Positions 1-7,152 of a DNA stretch of 13,509 nucleotides are shown piece by piece (position 1 is the first letter of the stretch; each line of letters opens with the position of its first letter). The stretch comes from JBOGEB01 sp050743125 (GTDB taxonomy: Bacteria; Actinomycetota; Nitriliruptoria; Euzebyales; Egibacteraceae). The stretch covers positions 1 through 13,509 of the forward strand of contig JBOGEB010000118.1 in assembly GCA_050743125.1 (NCBI GenBank), read 5' to 3'. Made by a program: the position numbers and the translations under genes. The notes beneath the pieces were generated by a model. The model did not search any database. It saw nothing but the letters and a program-made list of their open reading frames with translations, and was not told where the DNA came from.

Positions 1-1033
1 CCGTCCCGTCGACGCCGCCGCTGACCGCGACCGCGCGTCCTGCCGCCGTGCCGACCGCCACCCCCAAGACCCCGCCGCGGTGCCCGGTCAACGGCTCGCC
101 CAAGGGCTGGCCGGCGGCCAGGTCCCACACCCGCACCGTCCCGTCGTCGCTGCCGCTGACCGCGACCGCCCGCCCGCCCGCCGTGCCGACCGCCACCGCC
201 CAAACCCAACGGGTGTGCCCGGCCAACGGCTCGCCCAAGGGCTGGCCGGCGGCCAGGTCCCACACCCGCACCGCCCTATCGTCGCTGCCGCTGACCGCGA
301 CCGCCCGCCCGTCCGCCGTGTCCACCGCCACCGCCCTGACCCCGCCGCGGTGCCCGCTCAGCGGTCGGCCAAGGGGCTGGCCGGTGGCCAGGTTCCATAC
401 CCGTACCGTCCCGTCGTCGCTGCCGCTGACCGCGACCGCCCGCCCGCCCGCCGTGCCGACCGCCACCGCCCTGACCCAGTCAGTGTGCCCGGTCAGCGGC
501 TCACCAAGGGGCTGGCTGGCGGCCAGGTCCCATACCCGCACCGTCCCGTCGGCGCCGCCGCTGACCGCGACCGCCCGCCCCTCCACCGTGCCGACCGCCA
601 CCCCCGAGACCCCGCCCACATGCCCGCTCAGCGGTCGGCCAAGGGGCTGGCCGGCGGCCAGGTCCCATACCCGCACCGTCCCGTCGGCACCGCCGCTGAC
701 CGCGACCGCCCGCCCGTCCACCGTGCCGACTGCCACCGCCCTGACCCAGTCAGTGTGCCCGGTCAGCGGCTCACCAAGGGGCTGGCCGGCGGCCAGGTCC
801 CATACCCGCACCGTCCTGTCGACGCCGCCGCTGACCGCGACCGCCCGCCCCTCCGCCGTGCCGACCGCCACCCCCGAGACCCCGCCCACATGTCCGCTCA
901 GCGGTCGGCCAAGGGGCTGGCTGGCGGCCAGGTCCCATACCCGCACCGTCCCGTCGGCACCGCCGCTGACCGCGACCGCCCGCCCCTCCACCGACCCGAC
1001 CGCCACGGCCCAGACCGAACCGGTATGCCCGGT
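1..1033 (-). repeat. 135-bp tandem repeats encoding 45-aa WD40 blades
   Basis: From position 1033 down to the window edge the caspase-NACHT gene consists of 45-residue blades ending in VRVWDLAAGQPLG-type strands: seven complete plus 29 residues of the eighth. Blades alternate between a TGHTDWVRAV-like type and an SGHVGGVSGV-like type, so DNA identity is highest at a 270-bp period; for example the plus-strand string tgcccgctca recurs at 351 and 621, with a one-base variant at 891. Long stretches are identical between copies, which points to recent duplication or conversion. The copy number could be wrong if reads were collapsed during assembly. Confidence 0.9.
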
Positions 1034-3472
1034 CAGGGTGGCGAGCAGCGCTGCGCAAGCCTGCGCGCCGGTTGACCAGACCGGCATCCACGGCAGCCGC
1101 AGGACGGACGTGCCTTCTGGCAAAGCCAGTCGCCTGACCAGCCAGGCAGCCCCGTGGCGTGCGGCGTCGATGGTCAGGAGCTGGCGGCGGGTCTCGGGAT
1201 CAACCGCGGGGTGGTGAGCGGCCGAGGTGCGGTAGACCATGACGTGACGTCGAGCGTCCTCGCGCTGTGCGTGGCGCAGCTCGGAGACTAGGCTGGCCCG
1301 GTCGGCGTGGACCAGGAACTCCGGGTCGGCGAGCAGGTCATCGACCCGCCCGGCGTCGGCGGCGTGCTGGATGGCGTGGCGCAACAGGTATGGCTCAGCC
1401 AGGTCCCAGCGGGCCGGCTGCCCGGGCGCGAGCCGGATGGCCGCAAGTAGCTGCTCCAGGATCGGCTCGGCGTACAAGGAACGGCTTGCGATAGGCTCCT
1501 CCGGCGACAGCGGATGCTGCTGCAGGTGGTCAGCTAGGCCCTGGTGGAACAGCCGGTACAGCACGGTCCCGTCGCTGTCGACCGAGCGACGCAGGTAGAA
1601 CCGGACCGTGTCGAGCACTGCGGTCAGCTGCTCCGCGCTGAGGGTCTGCCCGTTCGGGTCGGCGCGGAAGACCACGGCCACGGCCCGTAGCAGCCGGGAG
1701 GGCATGCCCTGGTCCTTGGCAAACGCCATCGCGGCGAGCACAGGTCGCAGCCACGGCTCGACGCGCATGTGCGGCAGGTCCAGGTGCAGCTCCATCGTTG
1801 CGCCTAGCGTGCGGGGCACCTCCGGAAGCTCCTCCACGGTCACCGGGGTGCCGAGCAAGCGCAGGTGGTGGGTGTACAGCCCGGCGACCAGGAATGCGCC
1901 CTTGACTTGGCCGGCGAGGGCGGCGGCGACGGTGGCGGCGATGCCTTCGCGCAGATCACGCATGGGCGCCTCGTCATGCAACCTGGAGGTGCGAAGCAAC
2001 CGTCGGACGTACTCGGCCAAATCCTGCTCCAGCTGCGCCACCTCGACGATGTCCAGGTCGAGCAGCCCACCTACTTCCCGGGCGGCCTCCAGCAGCGGGC
2101 CGAACTCGGGCCATGGCCGTGTCCCGACCAGCAGCCGACACGCCGACCCAAGCTCTCTGGCCAGCGGCAGCAGCAGCAGATCCTGCAGGTCCTTGGGGTT
2201 GTCGGCCTCGTCCAGCGCGTCCACGACGATCACCGGCCGCTGGGAGCGCTCGCGGATCGCCGCTACCAGCTCGGCCGCGGTCCATACTCCATTCGACGGT
2301 TGGCCCAGGTCTAGCTGGCGGGCCAGCGACTCGATGATCTCGCCGAGCTGCCGGCCGCGTGCGTGCACCGCCGCAAGCTGCTCGTTCCGGCCCGGTAGGC
2401 ACTCCTCCCGCACCCGCTCCCGCACCGCCTTGGCGGGCTCGGACAGCTGCGGGTGGGCCGCGCACACCAGCACCCCGAGCAGCGCGGACTTGCCGACTCC
2501 CGGGCTGCCGGTCACCACCCGCAGTCCCGGGCTTGGGCTCTCCTTGCCGTCCAGCCAACGGGCCAGCAGCTCGAGGTCGCGCTCCCGCCCGCTGAAACAG
2601 CATGTGGTCGCCAGGCGCTTCTGGTCGATCCGGCCGAGTGCGCGGCCGAGGTAGTGCTCCGGATCGAGCACCGGGTCCAGCTCTGCGAGGAAGCTGCGCA
2701 GCGCCTGCTCCTGGACCATCTGGAACCGGGCCTTCGCGTCCGATCGATAGGCCGGGTTGCGGAAGAACCGGAACTCCGGCTCCCTCGCCGGGTCGATCAA
2801 GTCGACGGCGAGGTCCTGCGGGAGAGCACTGTCGTCGCGGCAGTGCTGCTCCAGCTCCAACCGGATCCGCCGCGCCAGCGGTTCGAGCGGCACCCACTCC
2901 ACCGACGGGTGGATGTCCAACCCACGCAGGTCCCGCAGCACCGCAGCGACTGCCTGGCTGAACCGCCCCTGGTACGCGTCCTCACGAGCAGCGGTCGCAC
3001 CGATGACCCACGTCTTGCGCCGGTCGGTCGGCAACTGCACCCGCCATTGCTCCCGCACCGGTGCGCCCGCATGGCAGACGTCGAGCAGCAGCAGGACCGC
3101 CGGGGACACGTCGGCGTCCTCGACCCGCTGGAGCCACGGCTCCACGTGAAAGCTCTTCTCGACACCATCGCTGTCCGCAGCGGCGACGTACAGCGCCTTG
3201 CTGCGGTTCCCCAAGAACCCGTGGCTGAGCAGGTGGACCACGAGCGTCCCGCCCGCCCCGGCGTCACGCAGCGCCTGCTGGAGCGCGTCCTCCAGCTCCG
3301 CGAACTCGGGATGCGCGAGGACGCCGGAGCTATGCAGCTCGATGTCTAACGCGGCCAGAGCGGAGGCGACCTCGTGTGCGCGCGCCTCGGAGAACACCAG
3401 GGGTGTCCACGCCTTGAACGAGCCGACGCCGACCACCAGCGCCCTCTGCCGTGGCCCGTCTTGAACCCCCAC
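1..3472 (-). CDS. Caspase-like / NACHT-STAND NTPase / WD40-repeat protein, 3' end outside window
   Basis: One frame stays open from GTG 3472 to position 2 (1157 codons, no stop), so the gene continues past the left edge. Residues about 11-230 form a caspase-like (peptidase C14) domain: a LVVGVGS strand, the catalytic His in LLSHG (H84) and the catalytic Cys in LLDVCHAG (C133). Residues about 292-480 carry a NACHT/STAND-type NTPase: Walker A GSPGVGKS (322-329), Walker B VIVVDALDEAD (414-424) and a sensor-like LLVGTRP (447-453). A helical linker follows, then WD40 blades from residue 814, seven complete and an eighth cut by the edge. Members of this architecture are thought to sense a ligand through the repeats, oligomerise, and unleash protease activity, as in antiphage or programmed-death systems; that role is inferred here. 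The GTG start is chosen because an AT-rich -10-like block lies just upstream; GTG 3436 is an alternative. Gene is divergent from ilvD. Confidence 0.9.
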   Translation of the reverse strand, partial: MGVQDGPRQRALVVGVGSFKAWTPLVFSEARAHEVASALAALDIELHSSGVLAHPEFAELEDALQQALRDAGAGGTLVVHLLSHGFLGNRSKALYVAAADSDGVEKSFHVEPWLQRVEDADVSPAVLLLLDVCHAGAPVREQWRVQLPTDRRKTWVIGATAAREDAYQGRFSQAVAAVLRDLRGLDIHPSVEWVPLEPLARRIRLELEQHCRDDSALPQDLAVDLIDPAREPEFRFFRNPAYRSDAKARFQMVQEQALRSFLAELDPVLDPEHYLGRALGRIDQKRLATTCCFSGRERDLELLARWLDGKESPSPGLRVVTGSPGVGKSALLGVLVCAAHPQLSEPAKAVRERVREECLPGRNEQLAAVHARGRQLGEIIESLARQLDLGQPSNGVWTAAELVAAIRERSQRPVIVVDALDEADNPKDLQDLLLLPLARELGSACRLLVGTRPWPEFGPLLEAAREVGGLLDLDIVEVAQLEQDLAEYVRRLLRTSRLHDEAPMRDLREGIAATVAAALAGQVKGAFLVAGLYTHHLRLLGTPVTVEELPEVPRTLGATMELHLDLPHMRVEPWLRPVLAAMAFAKDQGMPSRLLRAVAVVFRADPNGQTLSAEQLTAVLDTVRFYLRRSVDSDGTVLYRLFHQGLADHLQQHPLSPEEPIASRSLYAEPILEQLLAAIRLAPGQPARWDLAEPYLLRHAIQHAADAGRVDDLLADPEFLVHADRASLVSELRHAQREDARRHVMVYRTSAAHHPAVDPETRRQLLTIDAARHGAAWLVRRLALPEGTSVLRLPWMPVWSTGAQACAALLATLTGHTGSVWAVAVGSVEGRAVAVSGGADGTVRVWDLAASQPLGRPLSGHVGGVSGVAVGTAEGRAVAVSGGVDRTVRVWDLAAGQPLGEPLTGHTDWVRAVAVGTVDGRAVAVSGGADGTVRVWDLAAGQPLGRPLSGHVGGVSGVAVGTVEGRAVAVSGGADGTVRVWDLAASQPLGEPLTGHTDWVRAVAVGTAGGRAVAVSGSDDGTVRVWNLATGQPLGRPLSGHRGGVRAVAVDTADGRAVAVSGSDDRAVRVWDLAAGQPLGEPLAGHTRWVWAVAVGTAGGRAVAVSGSDDGTVRVWDLAAGQPLGEPLTGHRGGVLGVAVGTAAGRAVAVSGGVDGT

Positions 3473-3489
3473 CTCGCCAACTTTAATAG
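3461..3489 (+). promoter_or_regulatory. Candidate ilvD promoter
   Basis: TTGAAC (3461-3466), a 17-base spacer and TAATAG (3484-3489) resemble a housekeeping sigma-70 promoter. The start site would be near 3496, giving a leader of about 55 bases. The -35 lies inside the first codons of the divergent caspase-NACHT gene. Confidence 0.45.
3483..3488 (-). promoter_or_regulatory. Possible -10 element for the caspase-NACHT gene
   Basis: On the minus strand TATTAA (followed by AG) ends 10 bases before GTG 3472, which would give a nearly leaderless transcript, a common actinobacterial arrangement. No convincing -35 is visible. The block overlaps the candidate ilvD promoter on the other strand. Confidence 0.3.
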
Positions 3490-3551
3490 AGAAACGCTGG
3501 TCAGATATGCGAGGATGCTCGCCCAACGCGGAGTACGGGAGGAGCAGACCG

Positions 3552-5222
3552 ATGCGGCGTCCACGCTCGACTGAGGTCACCGAGGGGTTCCAGAGGGCGC
3601 CGGCGCGGGCGATGCTCCGCGCGGTCGGGATGACCGACGAGGACTTCGGCAAGCCGCAGGTCGGGGTGGCGAGCTCGTGGAACGAGGTCACGCCGTGCAA
3701 CCTCCCGCTCGCGCGGCTGGCCAGGCACGCGAAGTCCGGCGTCCGCGCTGCGGGCGGCTTCCCGTTCGAGTTCACCACGATCGCCGTGTCCGACGGGATC
3801 TCGATGGGCACCGAGGGCATGCGCGCCTCGCTGGTGTCGCGCGAGATCATCGCTGACTCGGTCGAGGCGATGATGCACGCCGAGCGCTTCGACGCGATGG
3901 TGACGCTCGCCGGCTGCGACAAGTCGCTGCCGGGCATGGTCATGGCCGCCGCCCGGCTCGACCTGCCGGCGGTGTTCCTCTACGGCGGGACGATCCTGCC
4001 GGGCCAGCTGAACGGGCAGAGCATCGACCTGGTGAGCGTGTTCGAGGCGGTCGGCGCTCGCGCGGCGGGCACGATCGACGACGCCCAGCTCCACGCGATC
4101 GAGGCCAACGCCTGCCCGACGGAGGGTTCGTGCGGCGGCATGTTCACCGCGAACACGATGTCCTCGGCGCTCGAGGCGCTCGGTATGTGCCTGCCCGGCT
4201 CCGCCTCGCCATCCGCGATCGACCCCCGCCGGGAAGACTTCGCACGCCGCTCCGGCGAGGCCGTCGTGCACCTGCTCGAACAGGACCTCCGCCCAAGTCA
4301 GATCATCACCCGGAAGTCGCTGGAGAACGCCATCGCCGTGGTCATGGCGATCGGCGGGTCGACGAACGCGGTGCTCCACCTGCTCGCGATCGCTCACGAG
4401 GCGCGCGTCGACCTGGCGATGGACGACTTCGACCGGATCGGCCGCCGGGTCCCGCACATCCTGGACTCGCGCCCGCACGGCCGGTTCGTCATGACCGACG
4501 TCGACCGGGTCGGCGGCATCCCGGTGGTGATGCGGATGCTGCTCGACGAGGGCCTGCTCCACGGCGACTGCCTGACCGTCACCGGCAAGACCGTGGCCGA
4601 GAACCTCGACGCGATGGAGCACATCCCCGGCCCGGACGGCGACGTGATCCGCCCGATCGACAAGCCGCTCCACGCCGACGGCGGGATCGCGATCCTGTAC
4701 GGCAGCCTGGCGCCGAACGGGGCGGTCGTGAAGGTCGCCGGACTCGACGCACAGGTGTTCACCGGCACCGCCAGGGTGTTCAACGGCGAGCAGGCGGCGC
4801 TGGAGTACACCCTCGACCGCCGGCTGGTGCCGGGTGACGTGATCGTCATCCGTTACGAGGGCCCCAAGGGCGGCCCCGGCATGCGCGAGATGCTCGCGGT
4901 CACCGCGTCAGTCACGGGCGTCGGCCGAGGCAGCGACGTGGCGCTGGTCACCGACGGCAGGTTCTCGGGCGGCACGCGCGGGCTGTGCGTCGGCCACGCC
5001 GCGCCCGAGGCCGTCGACGGCGGACCGATCGCGCTCGTGCGGGACGGCGACCGAATCACGCTCGACGTCCCCGCTCGGCGCATCGACCTCGACGTGCCCG
5101 CCGACGAGCTGGAGCGCCGCCGCCCCGGGATCATCCACCCCGCCCCGCGCTACCCCACCGGCGTGCTCGCGAAGTACGCCAAGCTCGTCTCCGGCGCCGA
5201 GCGCGGCGCCATCACCGGCTAG
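3552..5222 (+). CDS. ilvD: Dihydroxy-acid dehydratase
   Basis: IlvD dehydrates 2,3-dihydroxy-isovalerate and 2,3-dihydroxy-3-methylvalerate to the 2-oxo acids in the valine/isoleucine pathway, in the cytoplasm, using an Fe-S cluster. The 556-residue product has the normal family length. Cluster cysteines sit in TPCN (C49), AGCDKSLPG (C122) and CPTEGSCGGMF (C194), the spacing expected for the three-cysteine [2Fe-2S] type; a C-terminal SGGTRG motif is also present. ATG 3552 is chosen over the upstream ATG 3507 because GGGAGGAG (3537-3544) is well placed in front of it. No other ilv gene is in the window, so it stands alone. It ends in TAG, showing amber is a working stop in this genome. The product looks intact. 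Confidence 0.97.
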   Translation: MRRPRSTEVTEGFQRAPARAMLRAVGMTDEDFGKPQVGVASSWNEVTPCNLPLARLARHAKSGVRAAGGFPFEFTTIAVSDGISMGTEGMRASLVSREIIADSVEAMMHAERFDAMVTLAGCDKSLPGMVMAAARLDLPAVFLYGGTILPGQLNGQSIDLVSVFEAVGARAAGTIDDAQLHAIEANACPTEGSCGGMFTANTMSSALEALGMCLPGSASPSAIDPRREDFARRSGEAVVHLLEQDLRPSQIITRKSLENAIAVVMAIGGSTNAVLHLLAIAHEARVDLAMDDFDRIGRRVPHILDSRPHGRFVMTDVDRVGGIPVVMRMLLDEGLLHGDCLTVTGKTVAENLDAMEHIPGPDGDVIRPIDKPLHADGGIAILYGSLAPNGAVVKVAGLDAQVFTGTARVFNGEQAALEYTLDRRLVPGDVIVIRYEGPKGGPGMREMLAVTASVTGVGRGSDVALVTDGRFSGGTRGLCVGHAAPEAVDGGPIALVRDGDRITLDVPARRIDLDVPADELERRRPGIIHPAPRYPTGVLAKYAKLVSGAERGAITG

Positions 5223-5275
5223 GAACGTGTTTGAGAACCGCGGCCTTGCCCTGTGGGCGAAGCGAGGCGGAGCGC

Positions 5276-5327
5276 GGTTTCGGCTGCCGTCCTATGGGGG
5301 GCTCCCCCAGCCCTGGCCGCTGAAACC
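5276..5327. terminator. Compound hairpin terminator between ilvD and the zinc-ribbon gene
   Basis: An outer stem pairs 5276-5288 with 5315-5327 (GGTTTCGGCTGCC against GGCCGCTGAAACC, one mismatch and one G-U pair) and encloses an inner GGGGG/CCCCC hairpin (5296-5308). It begins 53 bases after the ilvD stop and lies between convergent genes, so it may act in both directions. There is no U-tract. The rest of 5223-5434 shows no gene. Confidence 0.6.
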
Positions 5328-5434
5328 ACCGACCGCACCAACCTCCCCCACCCACCGCCCCAAAGGAGCGGAACCCGACGCGACGCGACCTCCGGAATAC
5401 TTTTCAACGCGCTCTGAGGCGAACCGCGAGCGAG

Positions 5435-5644
5435 TCAGCCGGTCGCCTCCAGCGGCTTCGCCTGGTCTACGACCCTGGCGACCGGGCGGATGGTGGATAC
5501 GCTCCCCCGGTTTTCGATGGCCCGCGGCTCGGCGCCGCACCCAGGGCACACGGGTGACGGCTTGGACCGGTCGAACCACCCCGCGCAGTAGAACCAGCGG
5601 TCGCAATCACCGCACAGTCCCCAGATCTCTCCCCAAGTCTCCAC
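5435..5644 (-). CDS. Small zinc-ribbon protein, function unknown
   Basis: A 69-residue protein with two CxxC pairs, CGDC (residues 12-15) and CPGC (33-36), separated by an aromatic-rich stretch (DRWFYCAGWFDR). This is a typical zinc-ribbon or rubredoxin-like metal site. The C-terminal part (about residues 45-69) is unremarkable. The start is GTG 5644, preceded by GGGGG eight bases upstream. No operon partner is visible: it converges on ilvD and its upstream side faces the broken acetyltransferase gene. I do not recognise a named family; a nucleic-acid- or protein-binding role is only a guess from the fold. Confidence 0.6.
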   Translation of the reverse strand: METWGEIWGLCGDCDRWFYCAGWFDRSKPSPVCPGCGAEPRAIENRGSVSTIRPVARVVDQAKPLEATG

Positions 5645-5874
5645 GTGTGCTACCCCCGTTCTCGGAAGTTTCGACCCGTTTTTCGGCGCACAACAGCAAC
5701 ACGGGCATGGGTTACTGTGAGGTGCCGAGTGACCGGAGTTGGTTGGCGTCGGCGCTGACGGCTACAGAAGAGACTCGCGCGCCCTCAGGCCGGTGTCAAG
5801 GGTGAGTTTTCGGTCTTGAGCGGGGCCTGTTTTGACCAGTACCGTCAGACGCGGCATGTGCCATCCTTGACTGG

Positions 5875-6372
5875 ATGGTGGCCATTCGCCCGGGGGTGGC
5901 TGGCGATCTCGACGCCCTCAACGATCTCTACAACCGCTGTGTCCTTCAGACGCCGATCACCTTCGACGTCGAGCTGATCGGCATGGACGCCCGCCGCGAG
6001 TGGTTCACTCACTACGCTGAGCGCGGGCGGCACCGGCTGCTTGTGGCGGTAGAGGACGGGCGGCTGGTGGGGTACACGACGAGCACCCCGTGGCGCCCCA
6101 AGCGCGCGTACGAGACGTCCGTGGAGACGAGCGTCTACGTTGCGCCGGACTCGACCGGACGCGGCATCGGCTCGTAGCTGTACACCGCGCTGTTCAAGGC
6201 CCTGACCGGCGAAGACCTCCACCGCGCGTATGCGGGTATCGTCCAGCCGAACCCGGCGTCGGTGGCGCTGCACGAGCGCTTCGGGTTCAGGCTGGTCGGC
6301 ATCTTCGTCGAGCAGGGCCGCAAGTTCGGCCGCTACTGGGACGTGGCCTGGTACGAGAAGCCACTGGAATGA
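5875..6372 (+). pseudogene. GNAT acetyltransferase (phosphinothricin/YncA type) interrupted by an amber codon
   Basis: One reading frame of 166 codons encodes a complete GNAT N-acetyltransferase of normal length, but codon 101 (6175-6177) is TAG. Before it lie the N-terminal IRPGVAGDLDALNDLYN segment, a central VGYTTSTPW strand and the acetyl-CoA-binding motif TGRGIGS (residues 94-100). After it the same frame continues with LYTALF, then NPASVALHERFGF (about residues 125-137), RYWDVAW and a normal TGA stop. The break lies directly after the cofactor loop, so the 100-residue product would lack the second half of the fold and should be inactive. A single CAG, GAG or similar change to TAG would explain it. 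Four other genes here end in TAG, which argues against amber recoding. No clear ribosome site precedes the ATG; CATCCT at 5862-5867 could drive a leaderless message. Confidence 0.8.
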
Positions 6373-6452
6373 CCAGCCGCCACCCGTTGAGGACGACCGT
6401 TGAGCTGGTACTGCGCCCCGCAACCGAGACGGACGAGCCCGCCTCCTCGTAG
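6369..6452 (+). pseudogene. N-terminal stub of a second GNAT-like gene
   Basis: An ATG overlaps the stop of the preceding frame (ATGA, 6369-6372) and opens 27 codons containing VELVLRPATETDEPA, which resembles the first beta strand and helix of GNAT proteins (RPAT..D.PA). It then stops at TAG 6450-6452 and no continuation is recognisable in any frame. It reads as the remnant of a once coupled second acetyltransferase. The evidence is a short motif only. Confidence 0.3.
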
Positions 6453-6729
6453 ACGCGCGCGCCGTACCATCCGACAGCAGGGCGCACCGGGCGAGTCGTC
6501 CTCGTCCTAGCAACACCGTTGCCATGTCGACCGCGCCTCTCCGCTGGGTGGCGGCCGGCCCCACAGCTCGGCCCGGGGCGGGCTTGACGGATGCCCGCGC
6601 AGCGCTGGGCCGGCGCTGGACCTGCCGCCCGCGCAGCGAACCACGGGGATCGCCGTCACCCCGCTCCAACCCCAAGGATGATCACATCCTCAGAGCTGTA
6701 TCGCGGAGCCCCGACGAAGCCCACCAGGG
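6453..6729. other. Intergenic, no supported gene
   Basis: Open frames here, such as a plus-strand one from 6524, are of biased composition with no motif or ribosome-binding site. I see no RNA gene or strong hairpin. The stretch sits between broken genes and is probably decayed coding DNA. Confidence 0.5.
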
Positions 6730-6807
6730 CGTCTCACGGTCCAAACACCCACCGATGACTACGGAACCCGCCCAAGGCACCCCCTCTGGCCCGTATTCGA
6801 ACGCGCT
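6730..6807. repeat. Dispersed repeat, copy 1
   Basis: This stretch resembles 9961-10032. Both contain CGTCTCAC, then CCACCGATGAC, AACCCGCCCA and CTCTGGCCC, ending in ACGCGCT in the same order, with small indels. This copy has about ten extra bases after CGTCTCAC. It overlaps the end of the SDR remnant. Confidence 0.5.
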
Positions 6808-6956
6808 CATGGAGAGGATCTTCACGATGCACCCGCCGCAGTCGCGGAGAACCGGGACGGCTGCCCGCGTCACGGTCCACGTCCCGAGGACGTTCAGCCA
6901 GGAAACGCCTGCCACACCTCGGCCGCCACCGCGTCGAGGTCGTCGTGGGGGATGAG
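6745..6956 (-). pseudogene. Remnant of a short-chain dehydrogenase/reductase
   Basis: Read on the minus strand, one frame gives DDLDAVAAEVWQAFPG and then a stop. An adjacent frame continues at once with LNVLGTWTVTRAAVPVL, then ILSMSAFEYGPEG. These are the helix before the NNAG motif, the VNxxGTWxVTRA helix and the strand with the catalytic-region serine of classical SDR enzymes. The roughly 25 residues that normally separate the first two blocks, including NNAG, are missing, and the frame changes there. The Rossmann glycine motif and the YxxxK motif are also absent. This is an internally deleted, truncated relic. A possible dispersed repeat overlaps its 3' part. Confidence 0.5.
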
Positions 6957-7041
6957 CCTCGTCGACCACGTCGGTGATCTTGCCGCCCAAGCTCGTATGG
7001 GCGTGCTCCCCTGCACCAATCGGTTCTCGCTTCCGCGCCCC

Positions 7042-7051
7042 ATTGCGCAAT
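7042..7051. promoter_or_regulatory. Perfect palindrome ATTGCGCAAT upstream of the stress-type operon
   Basis: A ten-base perfect palindrome lies 34 bases before the candidate sigma-B-type promoter. It could be a regulator site, but a ten-base palindrome can also occur by chance. Confidence 0.25.
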
Positions 7052-7084
7052 CCACAGCTCTAGCCAACCAATCCCCACATCGAG

Positions 7085-7111
7085 GGATTAGCTCATCACC
7101 TGTCCGGGTAC
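7085..7111 (+). promoter_or_regulatory. Candidate SigB/SigF-type stress promoter
   Basis: GGATT (7085-7089), 16 bases, then GGGTAC (7106-7111) fits the actinobacterial general-stress sigma pattern GNTT-N14-16-GGGTAC/T. The start site would be near 7118, giving a leader of about 35 bases to ATG 7153. This is a pattern match only. Confidence 0.45.
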
Positions 7112-7152
7112 GACCACGTGTTGAGGGATCACCAAGGAGGGAACGTTCCAAA

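Noticed and set aside
1..1033. Tandem repeats as a CRISPR array
   Set aside because: The 135-bp units are contiguous, have no unique spacers, and encode WD40 blades in frame.
48..1217. Long plus-strand open frames over the WD40 repeats (48-1217 and 80-1075)
   Set aside because: They are antisense to the WD40 blades, are repetitive only because the real gene is, and contain no domain or ribosome site.
1608..3349. Plus-strand frames 1608-2654 and 2453-3349, and off-frame minus-strand frames 1974-2897 and 2797-3267
   Set aside because: They overlap the continuous caspase-NACHT-WD40 frame and have Arg/Ser/Pro-rich, motif-free products; there is no frameshift in the real gene.
3501..4673. Minus-strand frame of 390 codons opposite ilvD
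   Set aside because: It is a shadow of the ilvD codon pattern; the product is rich in His, Asp, Arg and Val and has no family features.
6175..6177. Amber codon as programmed readthrough or pyrrolysine
   Set aside because: TAG ends ilvD, cysO, the LytR_C gene and the DUF3263 gene; no stop-context element is evident and GNAT enzymes do not need an unusual residue there.
5845..6675. Minus-strand 276-codon frame opposite the GNAT gene
   Set aside because: It mirrors the GNAT frame, which has clear homology; the product has no motif.
6952..7152. Upstream extension of the membrane-protein gene to ATG 6952
   Set aside because: The added 67 residues lack motifs, would put the membrane helix in the middle, and the good ribosome site (7134-7140) fits ATG 7153.
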